The position numbers were made by a program, and so were the translations under genes. A stretch of DNA of 64,000 nucleotides. Origin: Symsagittifera roscoffensis (Eukaryota > Xenacoelomorpha > Acoela > Convolutidae). This document shows, piece by piece, positions 1-11,310 of the stretch. The notes under the pieces are model-generated. The model was not told the origin of the DNA. It ran no database searches and worked only from the letters and a program-made list of their open reading frames with translations. Numbering within the stretch: position 1 is the first letter of the stretch; every line of letters begins with the position of its first letter. Location of the stretch: the NCBI RefSeq assembly GCF_963678635.1, contig NC_087062.1:15365789-15429788 (forward strand), given 5' to 3'.

Positions 1-1454
1 GGTACTGAGAGGTATCCGTTCCTGAAGCCCGGTCGGCGTTTTTTTTACAATTTTTCCGTGTATCCTGCGCAATTTTCTTGATGGAGATTGTTCCCTTCAT
101 GAGAGCCAGTCTCCGAGAAGGATTTTTCCTTGAGACAGATTCTCACTGCTGATCTGAAAAGTCTTGTGATTCGCACACATTTGTTCCCATTCCCAATTTT
201 GAACGAACATAAACTTTCAGATTTGTTCAGGGGAAGGAGTAGCTGTAACTAACTGCACTTCAACCTTTACCAGTAGATTAAATTGAGGGTGAAAGGCGAT
301 TCATTTGATACGTTCGATTGGTTAGAGAACACTTGAAGTAACTTAATGTGTAGCTTGGTGGGACAAAACTGTTGTGAATCAGTGCAAGGCAAGATATTTG
401 TTATAAAGACTTTTTTGAGATCAATGTTAATGATAATTTACCTAACATTTTAAAAATTACAATACCGTGCAGCTTCTTAAAGACTTCTAAGAAAGTCTTC
501 GACAGACTCTCGGTGATTCTGAACTGTTGATAGGAACTTGGCTCGTTTAGCAACAACCAGATGTTATCTGGGTCTGTAGTAGCCTCGTACCACAGGGTGG
601 ATCCCATTGAACATCATCTCGCTGAGGTTTTGTGCGAAAAAAGACTCCTGATCTTCGAGATTGCTTGCACTCTACTTTGACTGAGGGAAAAATTCGTCCT
701 TTGAAGGTCTGCGTGATTCGTTCCGTCCAAAGCATTGTCGCTTTTCTTCTCTTAGCAAGCTATCGCATGGAAATCAACATGCCAAGCTCTTCCCTCTTCA
801 GGTTTTGACAGATATAATGAATTATTAGGGTTGTTCGATTCAAGTTTCCAGTCTGTACACCACTGTTGTGGATCGGTGCAATGCAAGAGAATTGTATAAA
901 GATTTTTTTGAGATCGAAGTTCATCATACTTTATTTATCCTTTAGTTGGCGTTTATAGGTGTTATCAGTGGTAAAAGTATTAATAAAACAAGATATGTCA
1001 TCAGGGATAAAAAAAATTTTTGTTCACACTTTACCATTTTTGTAACTTTTAACCAAAAATACATTTGACATATATAGCATCGCATTCATGGACGGGATTG
1101 ACTAAAACCATGAGAATCTATCGTGGTTGACACATTGTCACAGTTGGTTAAACTCAACTGATAATAAAGAGACTGCAAAAAAAATAGAATTGTTTCTGAT
1201 TCAATTTAATACCCTTCAGCAGATAAACAAGTTCATATACTTTTTCTCTTTAAGTTTCATACTAAAAATTTTAACTTCGATGATCACAAAAACTAGTGGA
1301 GACTGTGAACCGGCTTTTCAGATTCTTGGATTAAACCCTGAAGAGAACAAATTTGTCAAAAAGAGTCAACCGATAATCTTGCACAAATGGATCTACTATC
1401 AGCTCAAAAACGAAAACAGCATCAGGATTTGATGGTCTGAGAGAAGAGCCAGGA
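1..1454. repeat. Direct repeat, copy 1 (pair with 2977-4430)
   Basis: This block recurs at 2977-4430 with an offset of 2976 bases, and I found no mismatch by eye. The copies diverge just after a shared GAGCCAGGA. The left edge of this copy is cut by the window, so the repeat could be longer. The arrangement (repeat, 1.5 kb of other DNA, repeat) fits a recent tandem duplication, a long-terminal-repeat-like element or an assembly duplication. Sequence alone does not decide. Confidence 0.9.
401..735 (-). pseudogene. Unrecognised minus-strand coding-like block, frame-broken (copy 1)
   Basis: Two minus-strand frames overlap here. The upstream one (735 to 547) starts at an ATG and reads MLWTERITQTFKGRIF and onward for 62 residues. 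The downstream one (607 to 401) gives 68 residues including STLWYEATTDPDNIWLLLNE. Both have protein-like composition with no simple repeats, and a single frame change between about 547 and 607 would join them. I do not recognise a family. It could be a decayed transposon gene, a spliced gene with a short intron I cannot place, or chance. The same block is repeated exactly at 3377-3711, so the copies give no evidence about selection. Confidence 0.3.
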
Positions 1455-2378
1455 ATTTTTCTATTATTGTGTATACTTTTCTGTAAAATTAAACTATAGG
1501 AATCAGTGAAATGAAAAAGTTCTGCATCGAAAACATTTGGACTAAAGCTGTTGATCTGAAAACTGATATTTGAAGAAATTTTGGTCCACCAAAAGTGGTT
1601 GTCGTGTTAACTGCTGTCGTCTTATTTGCTGGACATCGCTAAGGATGCTTTACAATATGTACCATTAGAATTTTAAAAGTTTTGGCCTAAGGAAATATTT
1701 GTTATGTGACCTATACGTAGTGATGCGCTGCTAGTGAGATCCATTTAACCAATTCCTCTCATGGAGATTTAAAGATGTGGAAAAGTGACGAGTAAACAGA
1801 AACGTGCACGCTCAAGGCGGTTATGAGCAGTTGACCATTAAATTTGAAAAATTTTTGACCTTTTTGACATATTTACAAGCAATAAATTTTTTAAGTACAA
1901 TGTATCAAGGCTGAGATGTTTGCCGTGATCCCTTATGTCGGAAAAAAAACTAACTGGTTGACATGCTTCTTTCACGCTGCGAGTTGTCCACTGCTCTTTT
2001 ATGGCTTAAGCAATACTGTATGACCAGAGCTAGAGAGAATCAAGCTATTCAAGCGGAGGTCTAGAATTGCCTCTTTTCTGGACAAGGAGTTTTTTGATAT
2101 AGTTCCGTTTATTAGATGGAGGGATAATTCTTGACATCCAAAAATTGGAAACCTGCAGCTCCCAATGGAGAACGCAGCAAAGATTAAATCTCAAGGAGTA
2201 CTTATAGTTAAAACCAAAACCCTTTGGATTTTTTTCTGCGCCAAAATCTGATGAAACAAGAGTTGACATCTCTGTTGATAAAATGATAAAAAACATGTAA
2301 AAAACCAGGCATGTTGCTAGCACTTTGATGTCACCAAGGACGCTTTTCAATAGGCCTCATCATGAAGAGACTTAAAGT
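1455..2378. other. Unassigned DNA between repeats
   Basis: AT-rich sequence between the first direct repeat and a MITE. The longest frame is a 101-residue minus-strand frame (2350-2045) with no recognisable motif. I see no RNA gene or coding evidence. Confidence 0.5.
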
Positions 2379-2604
2379 CAGTAGCGCCCCTCCCTCAATT
2401 CTGGTTGCGAATTTTTCCAAAGTGTCCCTCCCTTTGGTATAATTTTACCAGATCCCGTTTTGGCTGAGCAAAATCAAAAGTTTTCTTAAGGCGCCTTCGA
2501 CGACAATATAGCTAAACTCGAGGAAGGGGGGAGCTACTATAACTAGTTTTGCTCAAACTTTCGAAAAACCGCCACCCCCAGAAAAATTTCTCCGCACGCC
2601 ACTG
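2379..2604 (-). mobile_element. Short MITE, CAGTGGCG-ended family
   Basis: The 226-base element starts CAGTAGCGCCCCTCCC and ends CGCACGCCACTG, so its termini are imperfect inverted repeats of the form CAGTGGCG. Internal phrases such as ggcgccttcg and the C-rich or G-rich ends recur in related copies near 6820-7190, 13310-13489, 43860-44060, 49791-50189 and 51200-51420. It has no coding capacity. A clear target-site duplication was not seen. Confidence 0.6.
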
Positions 2605-2976
2605 CTTACGGTCAATGTGGAGATAGGCAAAATACCACAAACGGGAATTTGGGTCGGTAGTGCATCAAGTGATAGCTTCAACTCCGAAAGACGTGATAGT
2701 AAGAATATTGCGAGATCCAGAAAACAGATGATCATTTTTTCGAAATCGACTCAAAGTGTATTTGGATGGAGGGGAAACAAGAATACTGTGTTTCATAGAA
2801 TGCAAGAGATTTCGGACCACAATTGGAGTGCTTACCCGAGGCAGCAAAAATTTCTGCTCAGTCTTGAGAAGCTCATCTAGAGGCTTCAAGTTTCAAAATT
2901 TTCAGCCAAAGAACGGGGACACGTCAGCTCGCCCAAAGCTTTTTTGTTGGTCGCAGACTTCCATGGTGTTTCGAGA
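2605..2976. other. Unassigned DNA
   Basis: Frames of 60 to 87 residues occur on both strands and overlap one another, which argues against coding. No motif recognised. Confidence 0.4.
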
Positions 2977-4430
2977 GGTACTGAGAGGTATCCGTTCCTG
3001 AAGCCCGGTCGGCGTTTTTTTTACAATTTTTCCGTGTATCCTGCGCAATTTTCTTGATGGAGATTGTTCCCTTCATGAGAGCCAGTCTCCGAGAAGGATT
3101 TTTCCTTGAGACAGATTCTCACTGCTGATCTGAAAAGTCTTGTGATTCGCACACATTTGTTCCCATTCCCAATTTTGAACGAACATAAACTTTCAGATTT
3201 GTTCAGGGGAAGGAGTAGCTGTAACTAACTGCACTTCAACCTTTACCAGTAGATTAAATTGAGGGTGAAAGGCGATTCATTTGATACGTTCGATTGGTTA
3301 GAGAACACTTGAAGTAACTTAATGTGTAGCTTGGTGGGACAAAACTGTTGTGAATCAGTGCAAGGCAAGATATTTGTTATAAAGACTTTTTTGAGATCAA
3401 TGTTAATGATAATTTACCTAACATTTTAAAAATTACAATACCGTGCAGCTTCTTAAAGACTTCTAAGAAAGTCTTCGACAGACTCTCGGTGATTCTGAAC
3501 TGTTGATAGGAACTTGGCTCGTTTAGCAACAACCAGATGTTATCTGGGTCTGTAGTAGCCTCGTACCACAGGGTGGATCCCATTGAACATCATCTCGCTG
3601 AGGTTTTGTGCGAAAAAAGACTCCTGATCTTCGAGATTGCTTGCACTCTACTTTGACTGAGGGAAAAATTCGTCCTTTGAAGGTCTGCGTGATTCGTTCC
3701 GTCCAAAGCATTGTCGCTTTTCTTCTCTTAGCAAGCTATCGCATGGAAATCAACATGCCAAGCTCTTCCCTCTTCAGGTTTTGACAGATATAATGAATTA
3801 TTAGGGTTGTTCGATTCAAGTTTCCAGTCTGTACACCACTGTTGTGGATCGGTGCAATGCAAGAGAATTGTATAAAGATTTTTTTGAGATCGAAGTTCAT
3901 CATACTTTATTTATCCTTTAGTTGGCGTTTATAGGTGTTATCAGTGGTAAAAGTATTAATAAAACAAGATATGTCATCAGGGATAAAAAAAATTTTTGTT
4001 CACACTTTACCATTTTTGTAACTTTTAACCAAAAATACATTTGACATATATAGCATCGCATTCATGGACGGGATTGACTAAAACCATGAGAATCTATCGT
4101 GGTTGACACATTGTCACAGTTGGTTAAACTCAACTGATAATAAAGAGACTGCAAAAAAAATAGAATTGTTTCTGATTCAATTTAATACCCTTCAGCAGAT
4201 AAACAAGTTCATATACTTTTTCTCTTTAAGTTTCATACTAAAAATTTTAACTTCGATGATCACAAAAACTAGTGGAGACTGTGAACCGGCTTTTCAGATT
4301 CTTGGATTAAACCCTGAAGAGAACAAATTTGTCAAAAAGAGTCAACCGATAATCTTGCACAAATGGATCTACTATCAGCTCAAAAACGAAAACAGCATCA
4401 GGATTTGATGGTCTGAGAGAAGAGCCAGGA
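2977..4430. repeat. Direct repeat, copy 2 (pair with 1-1454)
   Basis: Second copy of the 1.45 kb block at the start of the window. All open frames in it are identical in length and sequence to those in copy 1, which points to a very recent event. Past 4430 the sequence differs from the corresponding point in copy 1. Confidence 0.9.
3377..3711 (-). pseudogene. Unrecognised minus-strand coding-like block, frame-broken (copy 2)
   Basis: Exact copy of the 401-735 block within the second direct repeat, with the same two overlapping frames of 62 and 68 residues. Family unknown. The identity shows the duplication is recent and says nothing about function. Confidence 0.28.
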
Positions 4431-4546
4431 TTTTTGGAAAAGCTACAGTAATTGAAGACACCCTCGGACTTTGCCGCATGATTGGTAGCTGAAAGGGGGG
4501 ATACCGGAAAAATTTTTACCCTAATGCTATGACTAAACACAAATGA

Positions 4547-5099
4547 CCCGCACCGGAGTTCCACGGATAATCGATTATATTGAATTTTTGTGGGCTGTCC
4601 CAATAAATTTCGATAATAATCGATAATAATCGATTAAAAATTGATTTTAATGAAACTATTTTTAATCAAAAAAATCCGAATAAAATTACAAAATAATCGG
4701 TTATAATCGATTAAAAATGAATTAAAATCCTTATGTTTTTAGGTCAATTTAATCCATTTTAATCCTAATACTTTTTATGCCAATATAATCCATACCCCTC
4801 CCCGTTTACCCTGCCCCCTCCTCGTTTACTTTACCCTACCCTCTCCTCGTTTACTTTAACTACCCCCTCATTTTACTTTACTCCCCCCGTACCCCCCGTG
4901 CCATGAATTTTAAATGAATTTTAATGGATTATAATGGATTATAACTATGGATTTCTATTTTTTGAAAAAAAAATCGTTTCTAATGACCACATAATCGATT
5001 ACGTGGTCTGAATTGCCACAATAATGGATTATAATGACACTATTTTAGACAAAATTTTTCCATTATAATCGATTATTATCCATGGAACTCCGGTGCGGG
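4547..5099. mobile_element. TIR element, CCCGCACCGG family, AT-rich core
   Basis: Left end CCCGCACCGGAGTTCCA and right end TGGAACTCCGGTGCGGG form a near-perfect terminal inverted repeat over about 17 bases, followed by TGGATAAT-like subterminal sequence. The core is made of aatcgattataat-type motifs with a pyrimidine-rich stretch (about 4795-4900). A 2-base GA flanks both sides and may be the target duplication. There is no transposase, so it is non-autonomous. Related copies are at 46663-47641 and, truncated, at about 7755-8420. It appears to split the open frame that follows at 5100. Confidence 0.75.
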
Positions 5100-5692
5100 G
5101 AAACAATCAAAGTATCTATTTCAGAATATGTGGAAAAAACAATAGCCCGGGATACTTTAAGTTAGGAGATGACTTCTCTAGTCCTTACCACCGTCAAGCT
5201 TTTTACCAGTCCAAAAGCAGCTTGGTTAATGAAAGCAGACATAGTATGAATGAATATCGACACCTCGTAGAGACTGGCCCAGGACCAGACGAAGGAGCAA
5301 TCCCAGTCCTGTTCATTGTTTTGCTGGAACTTGAGTTGTAGCGGGCAGCCCATTGTCTTGGTTGCCAGGGGATCAGTGTGGATGGTTATTTGGAGGAACT
5401 CAAAAAGGAATGCTCCTCAACTCCAGTAGGAATCCAGTTAGAATTGACAGCTTCCAATGTAGAAAGTGTAAAACGTGTAATGAGAACAATGTTGGCCGAT
5501 TCGAAAGCAGCTGGCTCATACAGCACGCATTCATATTCCTATTGTATAGTTCCTATTGAAAGCGCCCTGGTCAATAAAGGAAACACAAAAAAAAAACGAT
5601 GTCGATGGCTTTGGCGCGCTAGAAGACAGCTAGTTTTAAAGATAATAGAAGGGATCGAAAACTTGAATAATGCTGAACACAAATTCAATTAA
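5093..5692 (+). pseudogene. Unrecognised 200-codon frame with one internal TAG
   Basis: One reading frame stays open from 5093 to 5692 except for a single TAG at 5339-5341. The first part (82 codons) contains GDDFSSPYHRQAFYQ. The second part (from 5342) contains VDGYLEELKKECSSTPVGI and ends KIIEGIENLNNAEHKFN, then a stop. Composition is protein-like, and the G+C is higher than in the surroundings. The first two codons lie in the end of the adjacent TIR element, so any upstream part was displaced by it. TTGTAG just before 5342 could also serve as a splice acceptor, making 5342-5692 a terminal exon. No family recognised. It may be a decayed transposon gene or host gene. Confidence 0.4.
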
Positions 5693-6819
5693 CTCTTTGT
5701 AGATACAAGAAGAATAGATCAAGCTCTTCAGGGTTTAAGCATTTATTTTTCGGTCATTTTACCGAGTCAAGGGCGAGAGTCTATTTCGATTTGAGAGTTT
5801 TTGGATATTTGTAATAGGCGGGACCTAAAGTTTGGGTGTTGATCGATTAATTGGGGTGCAAGACTAATTTTTTCAAATCAGGTTGGGTATAATCCTATTT
5901 TTAATCGGAAGTGGAATCTGAAAACTCCAATCGTTTGCAAAATAGCTGAAGTCTTTGAAATCGATTAAAGTCCCGTGTATCTTTTGATACATCCAGCTTT
6001 TGATTGATAACCTGTAAATGTTTCCGGTATCCAAATCAAGTTGTCCTCAATCGAAAAGATTCAAAAGCCCAGCTCTGTTCAAAAAAACCACTTACCGTCT
6101 CAAATTCCCCTTAAACAATCTTTAGTCATAACTGATACTTAACTCAAAGTAGCATGCATCAAAAAATGTGCAGGTCCCCGAGTCAACGTCAACTTCAGCT
6201 AGTAGCCTGATGCAGAAGAACAGTTAGTTCTTCTTTAATTTTTACAAAACCAAAAAGAAAGAAGGGCTTTTGAATTGCTCTAGATTACGGAGCACGGACC
6301 GTTTTTAAAGGAAAATATTTTTCTTGGACGCATGCATTCCCAGTGGGATTTACTAATAATGGTGTACAAGACATGAAAAAATTTTGACGATTTTATAGGC
6401 AAACAAGGGCATATTGTTTGTACAGTTCTTCTGAGATTTTAAAATTTAGCTCAAACGTAAGATTTTAGTAAGACTCAAACGTTTCTGGAAAAGGATCAAT
6501 TGCTCAATTGACGTGTTTATATTACGCAATCATTTGACCAACTGAAGTTTATTATTCATAAGTATCGAGAAAAGTTTTGAAAAAGAAAAAATTTGAAATT
6601 TAAAAGACTTTTTCCTGCGCATTTTTGTTTGGGCGACCATTGCCTCATCGGGGAAAGCAAGTTACCAGGGTTCGTGCTCTATCCTTGCATCTGAACACCA
6701 AGAAAACTGTTCTGTGCAGCACCTTAACAATGTAAGCAAAAGTTTTTTCCATTTTGGACAAACATGTTGCTTTTTGTGCCTCAATTTTATTCATTCTTTT
6801 TACGCTGAAGGTAGGGCGT
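5693..6819. other. Unassigned AT-rich DNA
   Basis: Nothing recognisable: no frame longer than about 70 codons with protein-like composition, no structured RNA and no clear tandem repeat. Confidence 0.4.
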
Positions 6820-7190
6820 TCGCTTTTGTTCTCAAGGACCCCCTCGACCCCCTCACCAACCAAAGGATCCCCTCTTTGCTATCTTTTTTTGATATTCATT
6901 TTGGGCAGCCAAAAAAAAATTTCTTCTAAAGGCGCCTTCGGCATCAATATATAATAATTATGAAGGGAGCGCGCGCCAAAAAACGCAACTTTTTGCTCAA
7001 AATTGTCCTGAAAGTGTTCAAAAACGGCTTTTTTGACCTATTTTTTCAGAAACTGCCTGAGGGCAAATTTTTTGGTAAAAATAAGGTCTTTATAGAGTTC
7101 TGGGAGTGCTCGGAAAATCAATTTGGTCAACCAAAAAAAAGTTCGTCAAAATTTTCAAAACTTTTTTGAAAATACGCCCCCTCCCCTAGC
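6820..7190 (-). mobile_element. MITE copy, CAGTGGCG-type family (diverged)
   Basis: Carries the family hallmarks: a C-rich block near 6838, the word ggcgccttcgg near 6942, the phrase aatcaatttggtcaacc near 7117 and a C-rich right end near 7180. These match the internal part of the element at 49791-50189. Small frames over it are shadows. Ends are approximate. Confidence 0.5.
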
Positions 7191-7580
7191 TATACACGTG
7201 GGTAATCAACCTTTTTAGCGTTTCGTTGCGAATCTGAGGCATCGTTATTTTCGCATGCTTTTTCATGTTTCAATAAAAAATTTGATTATTTTTTGTACTC
7301 AGCTTAAGTTTCTGAGTCATTTGAAGATATGTTCACATAAGAAATCTGTTCACATTAGAGTTTTTAACTACTTAGCTAGATAGTCTTTGATGCAGAAAAA
7401 ATGATTTTAATTTTTTGCAAAAGCATTTTTGTTATTATAAGCTATCGTTTTGCGTAGATTTTTCATTACCGATACTTTTGCGAACACAAAACAAGCTTAG
7501 CAAAGACTTGCACCAAAAACGAATGAAGTTTTATACTCACACACCTGTTCTGAAGTAGTTATTTATAAATTTTGTTGATC
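7191..7580 (+). promoter_or_regulatory. Presumed promoter and 5' leader region of the membrane-protein gene
   Basis: This roughly 390-base AT-rich stretch lies directly upstream of the signal-peptide exon. A TTTATA-like word at about 7530 lies roughly 50 bases upstream of the ATG and could be a core promoter element, but I cannot place a start site. No other feature is seen in it. Confidence 0.25.
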
Positions 7581-7627
7581 ATGCAGTCAGTCGTTGGTTT
7601 ATTTACCCTCTACACTTTCTTACTCTG
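7581..7627 (+). CDS. Exon 1 of membrane-protein gene: signal peptide
   Basis: The ATG at 7581 opens MQSVVGLFTLYTFLL, a classic signal-peptide start with a hydrophobic core of about 12 residues, and runs into a strong donor (CTG|GTAAGTG). The exon contributes 47 coding bases and ends in phase 2. The next exon with a matching phase is 12580-12611, which completes the split codon to Cys16. The exon is too short to stand out as an open frame. The 5 kb intron after it has been invaded by a TIR element and a BEL/Pao relic. The gene assignment rests on this exon joining four others in consistent phase. Alone it would be weak evidence. No family is recognised from this exon. Confidence 0.6.
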
Positions 7628-7754
7628 GTAAGTGAGTCATGTTTAGTTTTCTAATAAATGTGACGGCTGCGAAGCCTTACATAGAAACTCAGTGCACATC
7701 TACGTCATTTCATTAGACAGTTTTTTAAGAAAGTGAATTGATTTGTCACCTGCA

Positions 7755-8420
7755 GGGAGGTATCATAGATAATTTTCGATTCTAATCGATTTTCGTGGTC
7801 AAATATGATGCCCTTATAATCGATTATAATTAAATTTTGGGACCACGCAATCGATTATAATCCTTTATAATCAATTATAATTAGTGAAGTTAAATCGATT
7901 ACAATCCATTTCAAATACATTATAATGGATTATAATCTTTATAATCCATTATAATTAGAGAAATTAAATCGATTACAATCCATTTAAAATACATTATAAT
8001 GAATTATAATCTTTATAATCCATTATAATTAGAGAAATTAAATCGATTACAATCCATTTCAAATACATTATAATGGATTATAATCTTTATAATCCATTAT
8101 AATTAGAGAAATTAAATCGATTACAATCCATTTCAAATACATTATAATGAATTATATTCTTTATAATTTTTTTAAAATATTTCTGCAAAACAAGCAGCGT
8201 TTTCTGCATTATTCCCAGCCTCGATTTCTTAACCTGCTCAAATTTACTTAATTTTTGCAATATCATAGCCCTCCCACTTTTAACCCAGTTTCTTTCAATT
8301 TTAACTCTCAATTTGAACAACCCCAAATTTGCCCCCATCCCTGGCTACTCATACTTATCCTCACACCCACTTCCACCGCCTACCGCCACCTCCCCTGCTC
8401 CCATCCCTTTGGGGTGGGGG
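7755..8420. mobile_element. Truncated TIR element of the CCCGCACCGG family with 74-base tandem repeats
   Basis: The left end GGGAGGTATCATAGATAAT is a diverged version of the family terminus (GGAGTTCCACGGATAAT). The interior has the same aatcgattataat words and the same C-rich arm (8265-8420) as the complete copies at 4547-5099 and 46663-47641. It lies in intron 1 of the membrane-protein gene. The right end is not recognisable. Confidence 0.5.
7875..8165. repeat. 74-base tandem repeat, about 4 copies
   Basis: The word AAATCGATTACAATCCATTT recurs with starts 74 bases apart (near 7892, 7966, 8040 and 8114). Units are more than 90 percent alike by eye. The array looks like an internal expansion of the TIR element. 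Confidence 0.8.
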
Positions 8421-10145
8421 TAGCACTTACTGCCAGCCTTTGCCCAGTATTCAGGGTAGAGGTAGCACTACTAACCAGCTTTTCTGAGGCGGATTTAAGG
8501 GGAGGGGGGCTGGGGCGGACGAATTTACTTATGCATGTCACAACAACCAAGTCTTTTAAACGTGTACCGTGTTTTATGTTTGTAATTCTTATGGGCGTAC
8601 TTCTCCGGTCGAGTTTTGATTTTAAATACATAACAAAGGCTGCTCGTGTCGTATAAGGGGCGGATATGGGATGTTCTTAAGGGGAGGTTGATTCTCAAAG
8701 ACTTTTGAAAATCTGGCTGATGTGGTTCCTCGTTGAAGCCATGGAGCGTTATTTGAGCGTTATTTTATTGAGCGTTATTTCGTCAAAAAGAACGCTTATA
8801 ATGAACTAAGTTTGCCAAAATTTTTGAAAACCTACATTTTACAGATATACAATAATGTTTTGATTTGCTTTAAAAGTTTAGATTTCGGCCTGAAGTCCTT
8901 TTGACTGAAAGACCTGTCGGCGTTGATCCAAAATATGCAAACCAGCTGAACTGTTGCCCAGTTAGTGGGAGGACATTCTACCAGACCGAACTTTTACCGG
9001 ATAAATTAAAACAAGTTAAAACATGTTCCTGAGCAGGGACAGCTCTCGAGTGCAAAAATATATCACTGAGTACCCAAACATGATCCCATCTCTTAGACTT
9101 GAAATGTGAACACACAAAGGACACTTTACCTGTAAGTCGTGGTGTCAATCGTAAGCTTAAGTACCACGTCACGAAACGCTACGTTTCAAAGTTCGTATCG
9201 TTCGTGTTTGACTTAACCTAAAGATTCTAAAACACGCTTTCTCGAGTGGCATGCCGGATTGCATAAGCTGGGCCATATCGTCATCTGCCAGAGTTATTAC
9301 AAGATTTCCGCCAAAAATAAGTTTTAGCTGACTCCTCGCAAGAGATGTTTTGAGCGGTTGCGTTTTTTCGTGCTCTTGCTTTAGACATTAAGGAGACAAA
9401 AGCTTCATTTCGTTTGTGGCAAGGCTAGGGTTGCACCTATGAAGGCATGAGTCCTTTCAAAATTGGAATAACAGGCTGCGCTTCCTGCTTCTTGTCCTTG
9501 TGAAGATTTCCAAAAACCGTTAACGATCGAGTTTTCTAACATTTTCATGTTGTCTGACAGCACTACGGTGGTCCAGAGACTATTCTTGAAATAGAAACTC
9601 CCCGTCTTTTTTTTTCGCCAATTGGATGGTAAAAATTTGCAATTTGACCACATTTGACGAGTGGTATCATGTCACTAGTGTTCGCAATCATGTGAACATC
9701 GGAACCCACAGTTTTTCGGCGAAAAGTTTGAAAGTGATAGCTGGGTCTCCGGACCTAGTTCCCCTCTAACAATTGATTGACCAATCAAACCTTCAACGGA
9801 CGTCATCAACAAAGATCGTCTTTGGAAACTTGTTGATAATTCTTTTGACACTACCCTAAATTTTGTAAGTTTTACTCGTGCTCATACAGAGCTAGTTTTT
9901 GTTTAGATTCTTTCCATTTCATAAGGGATCGCTTGCGGCTCTTTCAATCATTTGTAACGCTTTCTCGCGTATTGGTTGCGGTTATTGTCCAGCTACAAAC
10001 ATTTCTGTGGTTCTGATGCAATAATAACCGACCCATCTGAAAAAAAAACGGAAAAAGTTGTTATGGCAAAATTATACCCAAAAGATATTGAGTCGTTATC
10101 ATCTAATAAGAAGGTCAAGTCAAGTATTCGGATTGCAATCTATTC

Positions 10146-10460
10146 ATGGGCCCTTATATTTTTCTTTGCTCAACGAGCCGTATCAAGCGCTTGTCGTTAA
10201 AAGGCTATGACGCTAAGTATTCAGTTTTATTTGATAATCGCTATTCATTAATATTGCTGTTTATACCTAAGTTTTTTAGCGAGCAGCACTACGAAAGATT
10301 GATTGCTTACGTTCCTTCATTCAAATGTGCTTCTCTGTACTCAAACCGCCTTAACTGTTCTGGACCATTGAAATTAGTTGTGCTGTGTTGTATACGAAAA
10401 ACCGATGTCGCATCTCCCGGTCAAGCATTGAGCAACCACTGTTTAATGATTTTGAAGTAG
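10146..10460 (+). pseudogene. BEL/Pao integrase zinc-binding region (relic)
   Basis: A 104-residue open frame containing DNRYSLILLFIPKFFS and CCIRKTDVASPGQALSNH. These match the BEL/Pao pattern of a KHPIILPK-like strand followed by the C-x-x-C-R...A.P..Q.M..LP segment of the integrase N-terminal domain. The zinc-binding residues are only partly kept. It is directly followed, in another frame, by FEVDYFGLFIKSSG (from 10446), the family's GVDYFGPF block that carries the first catalytic Asp. Non-functional because of the frame breaks. Confidence 0.7.
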
Positions 10461-11290
10461 ATTACTTTGGTCTTTTTATTAAATCATCCGGCGCAGATCG
10501 GAAAAAAAAGATGAAAAGTTTTTGTTCCCGCCTTTTACCAGCCGTTCCGTAAAAAATGATGTCGTACCCCCATTAGATACAAGATCTTATTTGATGGGCA
10601 TATAGCAAATCATCGGGTGCCGCGGTTTGCAAGCCGTCTTTTAGTCCGACAGCGGGTCCAATTATGTTGGCTCGGAAAAAAATCTGCTCCTATGTATCCG
10701 ATAGTCAACTATGCACGCGTCAACCTTCCTGGCAATTTAGAGGATAAAATTGAAGTTTAACCCACCTTGAGCCCTACACCATAATAAGTCTTGAGAAAGA
10801 GTGATCCGCAGTTGCAAACGAGTCTTCAATTCGATATTAGAATCCTGAAAAAGACCGATGAATTTCGCAGTACAGCTTTCTGCATAGTGGAAAGATCATT
10901 GAACTCAACGTTTTTTACTCCAGTGAGCTCGGACCTTACCAATCAAAAGGCTCTCACAACTATGCATTTTCTGCTTGGGCAAGATTTAGTCTCTTTTTAC
11001 TGAGGAGTGTTTTTGACCATACGAAACGGTATATCCGTACACAATGGTACGCGAATGCTCTAAAGTCACGTTGACTGAGGACTCAACAAGCGCAACAAGC
11101 GGTTCTGACCACCTGAGTTTGAGCTCAGGACTGGTGATTTCGTTTGGGTAGTTGACTGAACAGCCCTAGTGGCTACTATCCACTCACTCGCATCGTCTCG
11201 CTCAATTACGGCAAAAGCCATGTCGCCCGTTCAGCCGGTAAACTCGCAGCAGTCATTCTCCCTGTGGAGGCGGATGATGCTGCCGCTAGT
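10446..11290 (+). pseudogene. BEL/Pao integrase catalytic core and C-terminus (relic)
   Basis: Across broken frames I read DYFGLFIKS (first Asp region), then SDSGSNYVGSEKNL near 10645 (family SDNGTNFVGA). Next come KLKFNPP and ERVIRSCKRVF near 10740-10830, then STAFCIVERSLNSTFFTPVSS with LTTMHFLLGQ near 10870-10980. The order and spacing match BEL/Pao integrase through the conserved NSRPLT..S-type and LTP.HFL.G-type blocks. About 11180-11290 reads KLAAVILPVEADDAA, matching the end of the family's C-terminal domain (KL..LPVE). Confidence 0.7.
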
Positions 11291-11310
11291 ATGGGCTGCA
11301 TCAACTAGTC

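Larger units (their letters stand above)
8900..11310 (+). mobile_element. BEL/Pao retrotransposon relic (pol 3' half) in intron 1
   Basis: Conceptual translation across several frames shows the order of a BEL/Pao pol. There is a post-RT connection region (about 9100-9200, KLKYHVTKRYVSKFVSFVFD, compare TKR..LS..S.IFDP in the family). A degraded RNase H-like stretch follows (9330-9620: DSSQE, then CGKARVAPMKA, then LSDSTTVVQRLF), then EWYHVTSVRNHVNIGTHSFS (from about 9656). The integrase comes last (10146-11300). Many stops and frameshifts make it dead. No gag or LTR was identified. It is in the same orientation as the host gene. Confidence 0.75.

Noticed and set aside
8255-8656. 133-codon + frame
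   Set aside because: It crosses the C-rich arm of a TIR element and a second repeat border. Pro/Thr-rich by composition only.
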